In this document: positions 34,498-46,420 of the stretch, piece after piece
Layout of the letters: every line of letters starts with the position of its first letter
Position numbering within the stretch: position 1 is the stretch's first letter
NCBI GenBank assembly: GCA_026122225.1
Contig: JANEZZ010002661.1
Span: 992,001 to 1,056,000, forward strand
Source of the DNA: Heloderma charlesbogerti
Taxonomy: Eukaryota; Chordata; Lepidosauria; Squamata; Helodermatidae
Reading direction: 5' to 3'
Length of the DNA stretch: 64,000 nt
Notes under the pieces: generated by a model
Database searches by the model: none
The model's input: the letters and a program-made list of their open reading frames with translations, nothing else
What the model was told of the DNA's origin: nothing
Program-made: the position numbers and the translations under genes

Positions 34498-35085
34498 TAA
34501 ATCTATCAATGGCTACTTGTCATGATGGCTGGATGCCTTCCAGGATCGGAGGCAGAAGTGTACCTCTGAGTACCAGATGCTGGAGACTATGAGCAGGAGG
34601 GTGTTATTGTCGTCATGTCCTACTTGGGGCCTTCTCAAAGAAATACAGTTAGGGATGGGCCGACAAGTGGTGTTTGAGATGGCTAGGATCCGAATGTCGT
34701 CTTGCCACTCATCTCATGCCTGATTCCTGTTTGCAATTGCTGCTCGCTTTTAGCGAACAGGACATTTGCGCAAATTGGGCAACTATCGACCATCAAAACT
34801 GTGAAACCCCCCCCATTTGTGCAACTTTCCTCCACAGACTAAAGCAGGGCTGATTCACTCTACAGCGGAATTTGCTCAAATCAACTGCACGTCCAGCAAT
34901 TTGAAAACATTTTTGGCGGACACGTGCTCACGCTCTGGGCTTTGAATGGGCATGCCTGCACGTTTTGTGAGCAAAAATGAAATTCTCATTTATCCCTACA
35001 TCTGGTTGGCTACTGTGGGAAACAGGATGCTGGACTAGATAAGCTGTTGGTCTGATCAGGGCTCTTCTTGTGTTCTTTCTGTTTG
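34498..35085 (+). mobile_element. CR1-like LINE 3' region, interrupted
   Basis: The left part (34498-34650: 'ctatcaatggctacttgtca', 'tgagcaggagggtgttattg') and right part (34998-35085: 'atctggttggctactgtggg', 'gctggactagata', 'tctgatcagggctcttct') follow the order seen without a gap at 51430-51640. About 345 bp of unrelated sequence separates them. Confidence 0.75.
34654..34995. mobile_element. Insertion inside the CR1-like fragment, possible DNA transposon
   Basis: It begins TAGGGATGGGCCGAC and ends ATTTATCCCTA, short inverted ends (TAGGGAT). The body has CpG sites and words like 'ttgcgcaaattgggcaac'. It has no coding frame. The target duplication could not be fixed. A similar end word occurs at 6893-6902. 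Confidence 0.5.
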
Positions 35086-35214
35086 ACTACTGTACACGTG
35101 GGAAGTGGGAGCTGAATGTGTGAAGGGGTTCCACTGACAGCCTGAGGCAATGGTTGGAGAATGATTACTGACAGCAGAATGTGCAAATAGGCTGTTAATA
35201 AACACTGCTTCTGA
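35086..35214. other. Short unassigned spacer
   Basis: Nothing was recognised between the CR1-like fragment and the dispersed repeat. Confidence 0.4.
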
Positions 35215-35475
35215 GGTGCTCACTGTGGCCCCCTCCCTCAGGAAGTCTACCTTCTCACTGCCATTGTCACCAGCAGATACTGCTCCTCCTCCTCTTCCTC
35301 ACCACTTGCTTGCTTGGCAGGCAGAGAGCCAGTGAGTATGTAGGCAGTGGCATCACCTGATATTCCTCTTCCCCGTGACTTCAGCAGGTGCCTGACCATG
35401 CCTAGCTTTGATGCCAGCCCTGGCACCCTTCTTCAAATTCTGTTGAGCAAACTGTGCCTGCCTGAATTCTGTTCA
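35215..35475. repeat. Unclassified dispersed repeat, copy 2
   Basis: It matches 1250-1690 in order: 'ccctccctcaggaagtctac', 'actgccattgtcaccagc', 'gcttggcaggcagagagcca', 'gcaggtgcctgaccatgcct'. An open frame (35347-35631) crosses it but is not kept in the other copy. Confidence 0.55.
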
Positions 35476-36265
35476 AGCCCTCCTTTTGCTGCCACAAGGA
35501 CTCCCAAAATTACCATGGCTGGAGTGTTCTTCCTGCTGGGGATTGCGAGTCCAAGCCCCAGAAGCCCTGATATAATACTGAAGCTCTGTGTCAGGAGTGC
35601 CCAAGCTGCCTCTTGCAGTCCCCACCAATAGCCAAGTCAGGACACAGATGACGAGGATTCTTTCCGAGACTTTATTCCTTTATTACTTTATGACTCTTTC
35701 AGATACTAATCACTAGCGACAAAGCAAGGAACAGCACTGGGGAAAGATAGCAGAGTAGCCTAAGCTCCAGGTAAGGCAGTTGGTCCCCGTTTGAAGGAGA
35801 ACCATGGGAAGACCCTGAACTTATGGGCTAGGCAGAGATCCTCCCTCTTTCCCTTGGGTCCTCGGGACGCAACCATTGTTTGCACGCCAAGCGAGCGCTA
35901 CGTCTCCTTTCTACGCCCTCCATCTGTCATTGCTCCCCGCGTCTGCGCCGAGCGTCCAGCAAGCCCCCCTCCAGCACTCTCTCGCTGCCAGGGTCACTAT
36001 CTATCTCAGGAATGCTGGCAGGAGGAATCTCTGCCAGCTGCTGTGCTTGTGAGAGATGAGCGAGCTCCTCTCCCACGGATTGTGTTCCTCCTCAGAATCA
36101 GAACTGCTCTGGGGCTCTATTGGCTCAGTTTCCACCCTGACACTCTGGTCTTCTTCCTGGAGCTCCAGTTTCATGTTAGGGATCCTGGGGCTTGTAGTCC
36201 AAGTTCCAGTCTTCAGTGGGAGTACCTTCTGCCACTGTTTCCTGCTGCCCCAAGGTGAGGTTTGG
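35476..36265 (-). repeat. GC-rich element remnant with an acidic frame
   Basis: On the minus strand a frame with ELQEEDQ and SSDSEEEHNPWE is followed by an Arg-rich patch, echoing the remnant at 24940-25230. The stretch 35870-35970 has many CpG sites. The ends were not found. It could be an LTR-type or LINE 5' remnant. A CpG-island promoter is less likely because no gene follows. Confidence 0.4.
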
Positions 36266-38005
36266 GTTTCTTGGGGTAGGGGAAGGTGGCGGTGACAGTT
36301 GTGCAGATGCTTTTTAGAATGTTTGCTTGAAAACCTGAAAAGCCCCCAAGACTTGTTCGATTGCGGTTTGATTAGGAAACCCTCAAGCCTATTTTCTGGG
36401 TGAATAAGAAGACAATTTACTCATTCCTACTTGCAAGTCACCACAATATCACAGTGATGGTCATGCATATGTGATTCAGCTATGAGTTAACATCCCATGG
36501 AAACCGAGGGCCTAATGCAGCCAAAATCAGTCTCACAGAATTCAGCAGGGGAGTGAGGAGTACGTGCTGATTTCCACTGAAATCAATGGGACTTCTAAAA
36601 GTGCTTAACTTTGGCTAGATTATGCTGTTTTTTAGGCTGTTGCTTTTCTTTTTTTTAATAGCAAGGAAGTGGTGTTTGGGTACAGCTGGGTACGTGAGGT
36701 TTAACCAGTATTCCTCTCTAAAAGGAGCTAACAGCCCATCCCCTTCCATATGCCAAATTAAAATCCTTAAAAGAAAATGAAGAGAAAAGATTAAACCAAT
36801 ATCACAATATTGTTTAGAAAGGCAGAGCTGGATTAAAGTACAAGGGGTTTTCTGTTGAATTATATTCAGGCAGCACTCACAACTGACCCATTTGCTGGCA
36901 TTCACATGCAACGGCAGAAAAATACATACATATACATACACAACCACTGTAATTCCGAATCCTGTTCTATCTCTTAAATTTTCTGTGATACAGACAAAGC
37001 TCTGTCACTCACACTGGGCTATCCATCCATCTTTTACATCTTCCTCCACTTGGGAATATGCTCTCGGTTTCCCTGTCTTCTAATGAAGAAGCAGCCACAG
37101 TGTTTTGAGAGCTGCAGGGAATCTTAAAAACACACACACACACACACCAGTGTCAGAAACAAGGTGTGTCTGTGCTCCATTCCCAGCTAACCACTGCATA
37201 ATAAGGGCCCTAGAATGACTGGTGCCCTACCCTGTGCATTTCCATGCCTAATGATTAGCACAGTTCTCAGAGAGAGACAGACACAGAGAGAAAGATGGGA
37301 AAGAGCTTGAAGAGTTAATTTTAAACATTAGCCAGCCTGACAAGTGTCACTTCACTTGCTTGGTGTGTTTACATGGTGTGTAAGCAGTTTAATTAGAGCT
37401 GTTGATACCCTCTCACATGCACCTATACTGTGAAACTACACTTCTGCACTTATCTATGCAAATACACAGTAATACAAACGTACTTCTTTGGACTGCAGTT
37501 TATGTGCAGTAAAACATACACATATGGGATGGAGACCAGTGGCGATCTACATGACGGTTGCATGCAGTTTCCTGCACAGACAGGCTTTCTATGCTGGAAA
37601 ACAACAACATGTAAAGTACCTTAAGGGAAAGGCAACATCCATAGGGGACCATGTCTGGGATCCACGATGTAGTTCCATCCTTGAAGACCAACACATTTCA
37701 CAGACACTACCTGCACAGTTTGAAATGGAAAATACAGGGCCCTGTACTTTTTTTCCCATGGGTTTAACAGCAGCTTGGGTAGGGGGTGATAAAGAAAACC
37801 ACAAAGCTAGAGGAAGGTTAAACACCCTTCCCTCAGCTGCACTGCAGGGATCAAATTTGGAGCCCTTGTAAGCTGCATTAACGTGAAGAAGAAAGAATAC
37901 TGGGAAATCTGCTCACAGATCTCCTGCATATGTATTTGACCCTTAGATTCCCAGGAATATAAACACTGGAATTCCATGTAGATTTCCAGCTAGAATAGCT
38001 TCCTC
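36266..38005. other. Mostly unassigned stretch
   Basis: At 36500-36625 a short phrase ('ccactgaaatcaatgggact' and 'gtgcttaactttggctagat') resembles another old miniature element. At 37270-37420 a repeat-free section with 'gagttaattttaaacattag' and 'gtttaattagagctg' may be conserved noncoding DNA. Confidence 0.3.
37125..37147 (+). repeat. (CA)n microsatellite
   Basis: About 10-11 CA units. Confidence 0.95.
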
Positions 38006-38007
38006 AA

Positions 38008-38135
38008 CCTGATGCCCTCTAGATTGCAGTTTTAGACTACAATTACCAGAATTCCTGACCATTAGCCATGCTGGCTGGGGCTGATGGGAGATGAAGTCCA
38101 AACCATCTGGAGGGCACCAGGTTTCAAGGATCTAA
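38008..38135. mobile_element. hAT-type miniature element (family A)
   Basis: The left end 'cctcaacctgatgccctcta' pairs with 'ggagggcaccaggtttcaag'. The middle has 'ccattagccatgctggctgg'. Confidence 0.82.
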
Positions 38136-38144
38136 ACTGGCCAT

Positions 38145-38218
38145 ACCCAACTTGGTACCCTCCAGATGTGCTGGACTACAACTCCCAGCAACCCCCAGCT
38201 AACACACTAGGGAATGCC
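38145..38218. mobile_element. hAT-type miniature element (family A), left half
   Basis: Immediately after the previous copy: 'aacttggtaccctccagatg' then 'ctggactacaactcccagca', ending 'agggaatgcc'. The right arm is missing. Two copies sit head to tail. Confidence 0.75.
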
Positions 38219-39920
38219 AATCTAAATTAACATCCTTAAGTTGACATAGAATGGTATTCACTTGTCTAGGTTTGTGTGTGCATGTGTGTTTTATACAAAG
38301 TTCACCACACTGTACAATAAACTCAGATTTTGCCCTGAAAGGGAAAAAAAATAAAACAAGACATCTCCCCAATGTGCCAGAGTTCTTACTAACTGTGTGG
38401 CACTGCCATGTGTCACAATTGTCACTCACTCTTGTGGAATTAAACACACCTGTCTTTCAACAACAGCACCAAGCTGCATGTGCTGTGCGCATAAATGCAA
38501 ATTCAAGCTGGTATCAGCCTTGCAACATGCACCACCTGCAGTCAGTGGCCGCAATAATGTTCTTTTATAGAGCACTGTGTACATAAAATGGCAGGAGCCA
38601 TTTTCACTTCCTAGAGGTGCACTGTAGGTAATGAAGCTTTTGGAACACCATGCCTGCTGGGCTGAAACCACTTTGCAGGCTATGCCAGCTATCTGGAATG
38701 ACACTCCTGAGAGCGATTCAGGACAGGAAATGCAGACTTTGGCTCTTGCCCACATCGTTGCAAGGAGTAAACACGACAGCAGGACCCTATGGCATTTGTG
38801 CTGAAGAATTCATCAGCCTGCCTTCCCCCATCACCGATAAGGTTTGTACGCTCTCCAATGCTTAAATACACCAAGGGTATAAAACATGAAGTTGGTGCAG
38901 GTTCTGTAGCACAAGATTATGGCAGCAACCACAGCTTGGGCAACGTGAGTTAACAGGCCTGTGAAGGACCCACCAAGGAAGCTTCATTGCTGTTTACAGT
39001 TTGCGCAGGGGTCCCAGGAGGACTAGAAGTAGCACAAGACTCATGCAACTCCGACCTTCCCAGAATCCCAGAAGAATGTGACTGCACAGAAAACAGGGGG
39101 GATGAGGTGGGATTTCTCCCATCCCATTGGGTAACTGGGACCAGAAGAATGTGAGAATGTGGAATGGAGGAGAGAAAAGGGGGAGGGGATGCATAAACAT
39201 CCCGATCACGTCCATACTTCGCCAGATAAGAGACCCCTCTGATGGATCTTACATGCAGGGCACCAAAATCCTAGAGCCAGCTTTGCAAAATTTTACAAGC
39301 AGAGTAGAACTCTGCAAGGCCAGGTATTGATAAGCCAACAGACTTCTGGATAGCCTGAGCATCATTATCTCCCCCCCCCACACACACACACACACCCCAG
39401 AAGTCTGAACATTAACAGGCATTCCAGCCCACAGTCATAAAGCCAGCATTTGGAAACCTAGGAGGTCAGGAGGCGATGTTGAAACGTATTTGTATCCTAC
39501 CATCAGCAGACCATATAACCCCCCCCCCCAATAAATAAAGCAAAGCTGCCTGTTGCAAACAGTTCCATCAGCTGGCACCTGCATTTGGAACCTCTGCATT
39601 ACTGTTGCAGATATTCCTTATACAAAGGGAAGGAATGAGCCTGCCAGACTGATTTTGCCCATTGTTACTCCACGTTGCATCAGTAGCTACATTTCCCAGA
39701 AGGGACTGTTCTACGCTACCAAAACCACACAAGGCTGGTATAAGGGATTTTCTAAAAGGCGTAGTTTCTCATTTCAAGTATCACAACCATGCACAGAGTG
39801 GCTGGGGATGGAAAGAGGATACAGGCCATGGCAGACCCATTGGAGATGTTGGGGGTATATTGATGCAGTAGCATCCAAACCTTCTTTGAAGGTCCCATAT
39901 CAAGGGCTTCTTCACAGCCT
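38219..39920. other. Unassigned stretch
   Basis: No gene or repeat family was recognised. C-runs with CA units lie at 39371-39399, and a C-tract at 39521-39529. Confidence 0.4.
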
Positions 39921-39923
39921 ACA

Positions 39924-40056
39924 GCAGGGGTGAGCAGGAGGTAGATCTCCTGATTTTTCGGACTTCAACTCTCACAAGCCCCCGCTAGTATGGCCAATGG
40001 TAAGGAATGCTGGGAGTTGAAGTCCAAAACTTCTGGAGATTTACTTTCTGCCCACT
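39924..40056. mobile_element. hAT-type miniature element (family A), variant
   Basis: It starts CAGGGGTGAGCAGGAGGTAG and ends 'ttactttctgcccactactg'. CCTACAG flanks both ends (7 of 8 bp). The inner arms read 'gatctcctgatttttcggac' against 'gtccaaaacttctggagatt', so this is a distinct subfamily. The copy at 63770 is similar. Confidence 0.85.
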
Positions 40057-40062
40057 ACTGCC

Positions 40063-40564
40063 TACAGGAATTAAACGCAATATTATAAACCACCTGTACA
40101 TATGCTATATCCACTGCATACATGGAGATTTAATTGTGTTCTGCCTGATTTTGTTGCTAGATTGTGTCAGCTGCCTTGAGTCAGTGACCACCCTGACAAT
40201 GCTAAGCCATCAACTAAATTCTAGCAGAGAATTTAACTAATTGCAGTGCCTGAAAACCATTCCCTTCTCTCTGTGTTTTTAATACAGTATACTACAGGTG
40301 TCCTGGGCCAACTATGGTTCCCCTTGGTATGTACATGCAGTCAAGAAAGGACAAGTAAGACTCTCACATGTTATAGGGGACACTACAGGTACACATAATA
40401 CACTGGTGTGTATCTGCTACCACTATAACCTATGGAGTTATTTTGGGATGGCATATCCTTTTGAACAAGGTGGTCAGCTAAGATAAAAATACATAACTCC
40501 ATTTCCTTCCCGTTTCTAACATTTTAACTGTGTAGCAAATGTAATGCTCATAAGTCTTGGGAAC
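40063..40564. other. Unassigned stretch
   Basis: Part of 40120-40210 ('tcagctgccttgagtcagtg') may be an old LINE 3' end. Nothing else was seen. Confidence 0.35.
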
Positions 40565-40567
40565 GAT

Positions 40568-41000
40568 GAAATATTTGTTTTATGGATTTATCTCCCACCT
40601 TTTGTGTGAGCCTCAAGGCAGCTAAAAGAATTCATAATAAGCTTACACACTTGACAAAATTAGCAGATAAAAAACCACCACCAGCAACAAGATGGCTAAG
40701 TGAAAACTTTTAAAACAATCATTCAATTTAAAGCGTTAACAGCTATAAGAAAAAAGACAAGCAAATGCCATTTAAAGCTGAAGGAAACAGGATGGACTTT
40801 GCCTGGCACCTAAAAGATAGTAATGTAATGTAATGAAGGCACCAGGCCAACATGCTTAGGGAAGGAGTTCCACAGTCTGGGTGCCACCACTGGAGTGACC
40901 CTCTCTCCAACAGCTACCTACCTAACCTAAGGAAAGTGACTCTGATGGACTTCAAGAAATTAAAGTTCAAGAAATGGATCCACTTCAAAGTACAACAACA
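40568..41000 (-). mobile_element. L2-group LINE 3' region
   Basis: On the minus strand, 'gtggcacccagactgtggaa' (the W-N-S-L-P area) precedes 'tcttttaggtgccaggcaaa'. The 3' end reads 'aaggtgggagataaatccat'. It is diverged from the 41405 copy. Confidence 0.68.
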
Positions 41001-41130
41001 CTGTAATGTTTAAGAGCCACTGTCTAGATTCCTGTGTATACAGTAGCCACCACTCACTGTGGTAAGTAAGGCTCCCTGAACTCAGAGGGCCATTTCCCCT
41101 TCCCCACATCTGCTCGTAGGGGAAAACTAC

Positions 41131-41264
41131 TTATGTAAGGGCTCAATCCTATGCATGTTTAGACAGAGAAAAGGCCTACATCTCCCAGCATTTCCCAGCC
41201 AGCGGCGGAATGCTGGGAGTTGTAGGCCTTTTCTCTGTCTAATCATGCATAGGATTGTGCTCTA
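41131..41264. mobile_element. TTAA-flanked foldback element, type A
   Basis: The arms 'caatcctatgcatgtttaga' + 'agaaaaggcctacatctccc' and 'gggagttgtaggccttttct' + 'aatcatgcataggattgtgc' are near-perfect complements. The loop is 'agccagcggcgg'. Flanks GTAA and TAAG are decayed target sites. Confidence 0.82.
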
Positions 41265-41404
41265 AGTGGGTCTACTTTACTGGTCCATGTAAGTGTGAAA
41301 AGTTCATGATGTACCAGCACAAGGTGTATGGGCATCTTGTTTTAACATTGCATGTTAGCAGTAGCCTGTCACCTATGGTGTTTGGTGGGACTACGTTCAT
41401 ACAT

Positions 41405-41960
41405 TCATTCCGTTTGTGAATCACCCTATAGCCAAAGCTCTAAGGGTGACATGCGTAATACAATAAAACCAATACATTAAAACCAAAACATTAAAATAAT
41501 GTTTTAAACATTTTAAAAGCAGCAACAACAATTTAAAATAATTTTTAAAAGAAGTGATCAATATCCAAGCAGCTAAAACATGGAAAGAGATAGTTTTAAA
41601 ATGCAGCATTAAACATATAAATAAAAATAAAACACGCACCAGGTACAAATTCTTTTAAAAGGCCTTTTAAAAGGTCTGAGAGAATAAAAAGATCTTTGCC
41701 TGGTGCTGAAAAGACAATAATATAGGCACCAGGCAGACCTCTCTAGGGAGGGCATTCCACAATTTGGGGGCCACCAAAGAAAAGGCCCGCTCACGAGGAG
41801 CCATCCACCAAATCCCACTCGGACCAGGGCCTCAGATGATGATCTCAGGGAATGGGCAGGAACATATGGGGAAAGGCAGTCCTTTAGATACTGTGGCCCC
41901 AAGCCATGAATGGCTTTACAGGTTAACCTCAGCGGTTTGAATTGGGCTTGAAAACAGACT
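41405..41960 (-). mobile_element. L2-group LINE, ORF2 C-terminus and 3' UTR
   Basis: The minus-strand frame 41902-41609 reads GPQYLKDCLSPYVPAHSLRS and continues to a SGPFLWWPPNCG stretch where intact copies have the LWNxLP word. The 3' UTR is AT-rich and ends near 41405 in 'gctttggctatagggtgatt'. It is one of the longer L2 pieces in the window. Confidence 0.82.
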
Positions 41961-43005
41961 GGGACATCTACCTCTGTACTGTGACATCAGCGAAGCAGAA
42001 AAACAAGGCTAGCCATTTCTCATCTTAGTCACAGATAATGGGAAAGCAAGTATGAACCAATTAAAGAATACTTCATAAGTTACAGGAACAAAAAAAAAAT
42101 GCTTTGCTGTTATTATTTTTTAAGCTTCCCATTTGGATCCGAGAGCATTTCTAAGCCATCTGCTTGCATCTCTCCTTGGGACTGACTCAATGCCCACCAC
42201 TCCAATGCTTCCCGTTATCTGCCTGTCTACTTAGCTTGCTTACATGAGTCAAAATTAAAACTGATAACTGTCCCAGAATGAGGAGGAGGAAAGAAAAGTC
42301 TGATGACAGACACATCTTGACAGACAAGTCCTGTTTTGTGCTGTCATCCCTGCAGTACATTTTGTGTCCTTCCCATCAGCACTTAGTTCATAGAGCAGGA
42401 GGGAGGAGAAGGAATGGAGGATAGAGAGAACAAAATGTAGAGTTGCCAGCTGTCCCATAATGCATTAGGACAGAGATCTGGCAAGAGGCTTTATGAAAAT
42501 GTGTATCCAAAACCAGTAAGAAAATAACAAAAACAGCAAAGGGAGGCCGTGCCGGGGGGGGGGGAGGGGGGAGGACAGAAGGCAGCGAGATCTTAGTCCC
42601 AGACTGAATAGCATCCTTATATTGCCTTGCTTCTGGCTACCTTTCCACATTAACTGGCAACCTGTTCAACTGACTGCTCTAGCAAGAAACATTGCTGGAG
42701 TTATTTTTGAGCATGTGTGGAGTGCCTTTCACTGACCAAATAACTGAAAGCTAACCCCACACACTAAAAAATAAGGTCCATGTCAATGGGATGTGAATTC
42801 CAGAAAGGACAGCGCTCTGGGGAGAGAGCTCTTGTTTTAGAAGTTGTTAGCTATCCCCAGTCATGGCAAATGGTTACCATCTGTGGACTGCTTTCATGTA
42901 GGAAAAAGATGACAGTGGCATAGGAAACATGACTGAGTTGGATAAAGTGAATAATGGTACAGAGATTGTAGATAAGACACATATTTGTCTCACAGTCTCC
43001 TGACA
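41961..43005. other. Unassigned stretch
   Basis: No gene or repeat family was recognised. A G-tract lies at 42553-42571. Confidence 0.4.
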
Positions 43006-43105
43006 TTAGAATTCAGGTTCCCTCAAAGAAGCTGACTGACAGGAGACTCAGGACGGACAAAAGGAAGTACTTCTCCACCTATTATCTATAATGAGGCATG
43101 ACGTT
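43005..43105 (+). mobile_element. CR1-like LINE fragment, short
   Basis: 'tgacaggagactcaggacgg' and 'aaaaggaagtacttctccac' match the section 'gggagattcaggacagacac' and 'aaggaaggactttttcacac' at 51305-51350. Confidence 0.5.
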
Positions 43106-45587
43106 CAGGTGGGACTGCAAAAGAGAAAACAGTTGTTATTGCATTATTGGTACCAAAATTTGGTTAGGGCAGTTTATTAGTGCAATCTGAAAGGGTAAAA
43201 TAGATAGAAGTATTACGAACTGCTTTGAGAGGAAAAGCCCAAAGTTAGCACCCTAGTCCTAAAGTAGGCAGATGAGGAGGCAATCCTGAACCACTTCAGG
43301 TCACCAGGTGGGGTCTCCTGCGATTGAATGTTTCTCCATGCAAAAGAAGTCCCTACACACTGAAAACTTTCTATGTGTCAAAAACAATGGTTCTAGCACA
43401 GACTCTGACATACTAATTTTCTGTAAGTGAGAATTTATTATGATTATCATCATCATCATTATTATTAATTTGGAGGAACATAGAGGAACAAAGATTTTGC
43501 AGAATTTTTGTAGCCATTCAAAAATTCTTCATTCGATACTGTAGTCCCACTGAAATCAACAATTGTAGTGCTGTAGTCCCACTGAATGGGACTACAATCA
43601 ACAATGGTTGTGTGTTCAAGGCTGACAGATTTCAATGGAACGAAGAGCAATTTCACACAACTCAGGACAGCAAACCCAGGTTTGTCACTAAGCATAAACA
43701 GAGAGCTATTATTAAACTAACTCCCTGATAAGTGTACCTCTACAATACAATCTGCAAACATTTGTTAATAGCATCCACACTTACATTTTTTTGATGTAAA
43801 TGCCAGCTGCCCCCCAATATGCATGTATTCCTAAAATACATACATTAGGCTGATAGATCTTTCTCAGCTTTGCGCCCATGGATTCAATTTCTGCTCCCAT
43901 GAGTATTCAAGTCTGTGTGCCCCCTTCTCTCTAATGGGAAACCTAATTTGGACCAGTCTGCCGACTCAGATTACAGCCTGTGCCTGTAAGCACAACAATA
44001 ATGAAAAGCCAGCAATGGTTGTCATTTTACAGTAGTCATTAGCCATTACAATCTAATAAAAGGTGATTTGCCAAGCTAAATCTGCCTCCACAGAGACAGA
44101 AGTCTCTGTAGCAGTGAAATAATAGGCATCTGGCAGGTCATGAAATTGGGTCCATGACAGCAAGGAGCCTGTCAACTTAGGACTTCATCTCACAGTTGTT
44201 CATACCATGGAGGAGTCAGGTGGGAGGCTGGAGAATATAACTGAACTCACATAAAAGGATCACTCAACTCGTTCACATCTCTTCGGGAGCAGAAACATTG
44301 TCCCTGGTGCCGTGGTATTCTGGAAACCCAAAATTCAGATCTGGTTTGGTTCACAGTGGCTGCATCCCCAGCAAGCTGACATCTCCATCCAAGGGCACAG
44401 GACAGCGTGACAGAGGCAGTTTCCTGTTTTTCTGCTCCCATGCCAAACCTCACCCAAATCACTTTTCAAATTTGGGGGACTTGAAAAGGGAGGAGATGGG
44501 TGGAAAAAATGAACAAGGAAGGATAGGGAGATGTGCAAAGTACTAAAGCACCATACCCTCGCCAACAGATAGTCTATTCAACCACTGTCTGGCTTCTGGT
44601 TTGTTTGTTTTTACCGCTGACTTTGCTATAAGGTCAGAAAACCTATTCTTTAAAATAAAACTAAAAGCAGACATTTTTCCAGATGCCCAACTCTGTGACA
44701 AATATATAAAACGGATGCCTGTGGCCCAATTCAGATGTTGTAAAGTTATCTTCGCTGAGCATCCCAGTGGATGTGGTTGCATGGAGGAAATAATGTCTGA
44801 CGCAAAATGACCACTGACAGGCCTTTAGAATGCTCAGAATGGAGCATTTTATAGCATCCGAACCAGGCCCGTGAGCCATCCAGTCCAGCTCCCACCCTGA
44901 GGCAGGATACCCTCTCTCAAAAGCAGCCATCTAACACTTATGGTCTGCTCCCGCTAAATCCATAAGGGCTGATTTTTGCCTCACTCATCATTGCACCCTT
45001 TAAAGCCTGTAATGCTGCCGATCCCTTTTGAAACTGAACACAAATGGCACCGCAGAAACCTCATCCTATTTTAGCAGCCTCTCAAGGAGTACACAAGGCC
45101 CCATTTCCTCTGCTAATGCTATAATCTGGCTGTGACTGTATGACATTGTATTGATGGCTTCTGATCCAGAATGCTGGGTTTTATTGGGAGCATAAATGCT
45201 GATTGGTTGGAGCTGAGGTTTATAGTAGAAGGAACTATTACCACAGAGCCTGAAAACAGGGCCAGCAGCATGACAAAATGGTCCAAGCTGCAGGTTACAT
45301 ATATATATTACAGGCAAACAACGCTTCTATCAAAGGGCGCTCAGCGCCAGTTCTGTCTGCATCATCTAAAATGGCTTGCAGCAGGAAAAATATATTCACA
45401 ACACACACACAGCATTCTTTGTGCCCGCTGTTATAAAATGGCCGCAATGTTCCTGGCATGTAATGTCTAATAAAAAGGGAAGTCAGACGAACTCTACCCA
45501 TGCAGCAGTAAGAACTGCGAATGAGGTGGTCAAATGGACTGTATCCCTCCAGAATGCAAGTGGTGAGGATACCACTTGTTTGAGTTA
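43106..45587. other. Single-copy-looking stretch, two possible conserved elements
   Basis: No transposon was recognised for about 2.4 kb. Sections 43970-44170 ('gtcattagccattacaatct') and 44940-45300 ('gagcataaatgctgattggt') are repeat-free and look like the sort of sequence kept as distal enhancers. A 9-bp-arm hairpin lies at 43573-43595. An ATC/ATT microsatellite is at 43441-43467. Enhancer function is inference. Confidence 0.25.
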
Positions 45588-45642
45588 ACAATGCAATCCT
45601 ATTCATGTTTAGACAGGAAAAAGTCCTACAACTCCCAGCATC
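45588..45642. mobile_element. TTAA foldback type A, left half only
   Basis: TTAA then 'caatgcaatcctattcatgt' and 'aaaaagtcctacaactccca' mark the left arm. The sequence leaves the family at the loop, so the right arm was lost. Confidence 0.75.
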
Positions 45643-46029
45643 AAAGCACCACTGTTGTTTAGAAGGCATCAGTATCAGTTGTCCATCACTAGTTTCATAG
45701 CAGTCAGTCTTTGTCATAACAATTTCTTCTCTCTCTGCAGTCCTGTTGCCCACGTTCACCCTTCCTCTACTTCCTCTACTTTCTAATTTCTCATCTATTT
45801 GTTTTCTTCTGTTCTGTCTCCAGATTATTTTTTTCAGCTGTCCCTCCAACTGTCACTAGCTAACTTTCTTCCTTTGCTCTTTCCCAACATACCATATCCC
45901 TGCCTTTGTTTGCCCTGCATTCTATGACCTCACAGGGATATGCGTTACATACAACTCCCCCACCTTAATAATACATATCTTCATGTAATCTGTACTAATG
46001 ATCCCCTCCCTGAGACTATTCTTTAATTA
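45643..46029. other. Unassigned stretch
   Basis: A 184-codon minus-strand frame starts at 45849 and runs to 45295. It has a Lys/Arg/Glu-rich start but no family signature and crosses the half MITE above, so it is not called as a gene. Confidence 0.35.
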
Positions 46030-46420
46030 ATCTTGGAGAAGAAACCTTTACTGGACCTCTCTGAGGATTCATTCACGGCTTTGACTCAGTTTCCCATTTG
46101 TAGATGTCCCTTTCTAAGATGCCTAGAGGTTGGTGAATACAAGGGAAGGGGCCTCTATGGTAGCGGCCCCACACCTCTGGAATTAGCTTCCATTAAGCGT
46201 TCATCAGGCTCCTTCTCTGCAGGTCTTCAGGAAAGCTCTGAAGACCAACTTCTTTCACTGACTTTTTAAAATGTTTGAGCTGCTGGTTTTATGTAGAAGC
46301 ACTGTTTTTATTTTATTTTATTTTTGTATTATTTGTTTTTATCTTGTCTGCCACCTTGAAAGGGTTTGACCCTCAAAGGGGGACTAAAAATAAATTTAAA
46401 ATAAATTTAAAATAAATAAA
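46030..46420 (+). mobile_element. L2-group LINE 3' region, forward
   Basis: 'cacctctggaattagcttcc' (W-N-x-L area) and 'gtcttcaggaaagctctgaa' precede an AT-rich 3' UTR, the word 'gccaccttgaaagggtttga', and a tail of TAAATTTAAAA and AATAAATA units. Confidence 0.7.

Noticed and set aside
35860..35970. CpG-island promoter
   Set aside because: The CpG-rich part is short, lies inside a repeat remnant, and no first exon could be seen beside it.
35791..36258. 155-codon plus-strand frame in GC-rich DNA
   Set aside because: It is the complement of a repeated acidic frame and has no family signature. GC richness alone keeps stops rare.
45295..45849. 184-codon open frame on the minus strand
   Set aside because: It crosses a half transposon and AT-rich sequence, shows no domain or coding-like codon use, and has no splice or promoter context.
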